Positions 62,710 to 64,000 of a stretch of DNA of 64,000 nt are shown one piece after another. The DNA is taken from NCBI RefSeq assembly GCF_024181225.1, contig NZ_CP051198.1:2542001-2606000 (forward strand). Direction: 5' to 3'. The first letter of the stretch is position 1. Each line of letters starts with the position of its first letter. Made by a program: the position numbers and the translations under genes. The notes under the pieces were generated by a model. It saw nothing but the letters and a program-made list of their open reading frames with translations. It had not been told where the DNA came from and did not search any database. The stretch comes from Treponema sp. OMZ 787 (GTDB taxonomy: Bacteria > Spirochaetota > Spirochaetia > Treponematales > Treponemataceae).

Positions 62710-64000
62710 TTATACCTTGAATTTACGCATTTCTTCTGCAAGACTGTTTATACTGTCTTGATGGGTTTTGCTCATAGAATCAATTTCGTGAACGGCCTTA
62801 TTTATTTCATCAGCATCAACTGCCATATTGTTTATTCCGGTTGTAATAACTTCGCTTATTTTTGATATAGTCTGCATTTCTTTCGATACAGTATTACTAC
62901 TCATAAGCATTTCGCCGGAGCTTTCTTTTACGGATGATGTAACTTGAATAAAGTCAGAAATAGCTTTTAATACTTCCTCACCTCTGGATATTTGCTCCCT
63001 CATAGCCTGCATTATTAAACCTTCCTGTGTTTTTACGGCTGAAGTAAGTCTGAAATTTTCCATAAATATTTCTTGAGACTTAACTGCATCAGATGCAATC
63101 TTATCGATTTTTGCTTTAAGATTTTGCAGGACTGTTGTTATGGTTTTTCCTTGTGTACTTGACTCTTCAGAAAGTTTCCTTATTTCGTCGGCAACAACAG
63201 CAAACCCCTTTCCCGATTCTCCGGCATGAGCTGCCTCAATAGCCGCATTCATGGCAAGAAGGTTTGTCTGGCTTGCGATATGCTGAATAATCTTTCCGGC
63301 ATTTAATAAGCCTTCAGATTCTTCGCTCATTTCTGCCGTAAGTTTTGCAGAATCAACTGATGATTGTTTTACATAACCGGAGGCTTCTTCCAATTGTGTA
63401 ATTAAGTTTCCATTCTTTTCTAAAATATCGCCTACACTGCGGATATCCAATATGAGCTGCTCCATTGCCGAAGATGAAACAGTCATGCTGGCAGCCTGAT
63501 GTTCAATATGGGAATCCAGATTTGTTATATTTTCAAGGAGTGTCTCGATTGATGAACCTGTTTGATCTATACTTGAAAACTGCTTTGAAATTTTATCTTT
63601 TATTTCTTCAATGTTAGCGGTAATTTGATTTACCGAGCCTACTGTCTGAGCTATACTTCCTACAAGCTCTTCACTGAAATTCCGCATTATATCAGTATTT
63701 TCTGATGCCGTCTTAATGGAAGAACCTATCTTTGATATTGTCTTGTTAAAATAGGCTGATAGTTTTGCCGTTTCGTCTTTCCCCTTTATAGGCAGCCTGA
63801 CCGTCAAATCACCTTCACCTTCAGAAATATCTTTTAGTACATAAAGCAATTTTTTTATCGGATCAGTAATTCTAAGAACGATTATTATAAAAGCAATAAG
63901 GAATATCGACAACACAACTAAACTGATACTAAGTATCGAACTTATAACGGAATAGTATTCTGCATAAACCTCATCTTCTTGAAGCAATCCTACAATCTGC
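62710..64000 (-). CDS. HAMP-type methyl-accepting chemotaxis protein, 5' end missing
   Basis: The C-terminal 430 or so residues of a chemotaxis receptor; the frame stays open to the window edge, so the sensor domain lies outside. A membrane helix ([19 protein letters not shown]) is followed by HAMP, then a coiled-coil signalling domain with the hairpin tip [16 protein letters not shown]. It should signal to the CheA kinase. The TTG at 63987 is internal and not the true start. Confidence 0.9.
   Translation of the reverse strand, partial: QIVGLLQEDEVYAEYYSVISSILSISLVVLSIFLIAFIIIVLRITDPIKKLLYVLKDISEGEGDLTVRLPIKGKDETAKLSAYFNKTISKIGSSIKTASENTDIMRNFSEELVGSIAQTVGSVNQITANIEEIKDKISKQFSSIDQTGSSIETLLENITNLDSHIEHQAASMTVSSSAMEQLILDIRSVGDILEKNGNLITQLEEASGYVKQSSVDSAKLTAEMSEESEGLLNAGKIIQHIASQTNLLAMNAAIEAAHAGESGKGFAVVADEIRKLSEESSTQGKTITTVLQNLKAKIDKIASDAVKSQEIFMENFRLTSAVKTQEGLIMQAMREQISRGEEVLKAISDFIQVTSSVKESSGEMLMSSNTVSKEMQTISKISEVITTGINNMAVDADEINKAVHEIDSMSKTHQDSINSLAEEMRKFKV

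Overview
The window looks like chromosomal DNA from an oral-type Treponema, closest in character to T. denticola. This is my recognition from gene content and order; no search was run. The evidence is moderate-to-low GC, a tamB-bamA-skp-mutS cluster with the same order as T. pallidum TP0325-TP0328, 7TMR-type and HAMP-type chemotaxis receptors, many Cys-anchored lipoproteins, Rpn/PD-(D/E)XK proteins typical of T. denticola, and urocanate hydratase for histidine breakdown. There is no rRNA, prophage, intact insertion sequence or CRISPR array.

Layout. 1-6.6 kb: end of a metal ABC transporter, a RelB/DinJ-YoeB toxin-antitoxin pair, and a surface lipoprotein/outer-membrane protein operon. 6.7-15.6 kb: housekeeping genes (thiI, an aroF-rnhA fusion, pgsA, pgi, engB, hutD, an RluA-type pseudouridine synthase) plus an AAA/PD-(D/E)XK protein. 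15.7-18.6 kb: a tightly coupled cassette of three small genes including DUF4160, then recG. 18.7-29.3 kb: two adjacent paralogous signalling giants of about 1,770 residues (degenerate kinase, P-loop ATPase, helical repeats, GGDEF, GAF). 29.3-35.3 kb: tRNA-Pro, tRNA-Asp, a receptor plus dnaX operon, an exonuclease-like lipoprotein, tRNA-Leu and a candidate small RNA. 35.3-44.3 kb: M18 aminopeptidase, a rhodanese lipoprotein, a DbpA-like RNA-binding protein, a sigma-54-type activator without a DNA-binding domain, and a six-gene minus-strand operon tmk-(exported)-rpe-(TPR)-(exported)-(TPR). 44.3-54.6 kb: envelope biogenesis genes tamB-bamA-skp and mutS. 54.6-59 kb: an accessory patch with a tetranucleotide repeat in a lipoprotein gene, broken genes, a VOC protein, a methyltransferase and a split Rpn nuclease gene. 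59-64 kb: a YjiH-type transporter, hutU and a partial chemotaxis receptor.

The observations I would follow first are: (1) a recurrent promoter arrangement in which the -10 box ends only 5-9 nt before the start codon at about nine genes, implying leaderless or near-leaderless mRNAs; (2) an Rpn gene split by an in-frame TGA just before a strong ribosome site for its C-terminal domain, matching the intragenic antitoxin idea for Rpn proteins; (3) an A10 run in dnaX where one added A gives an immediate stop and a 435-residue gamma-like product; (4) the tandem pseudokinase/ATPase/diguanylate cyclase giants; (5) a hairpin RNA with a CCUCC loop; (6) a phase-variation-type repeat in a lipoprotein signal peptide.
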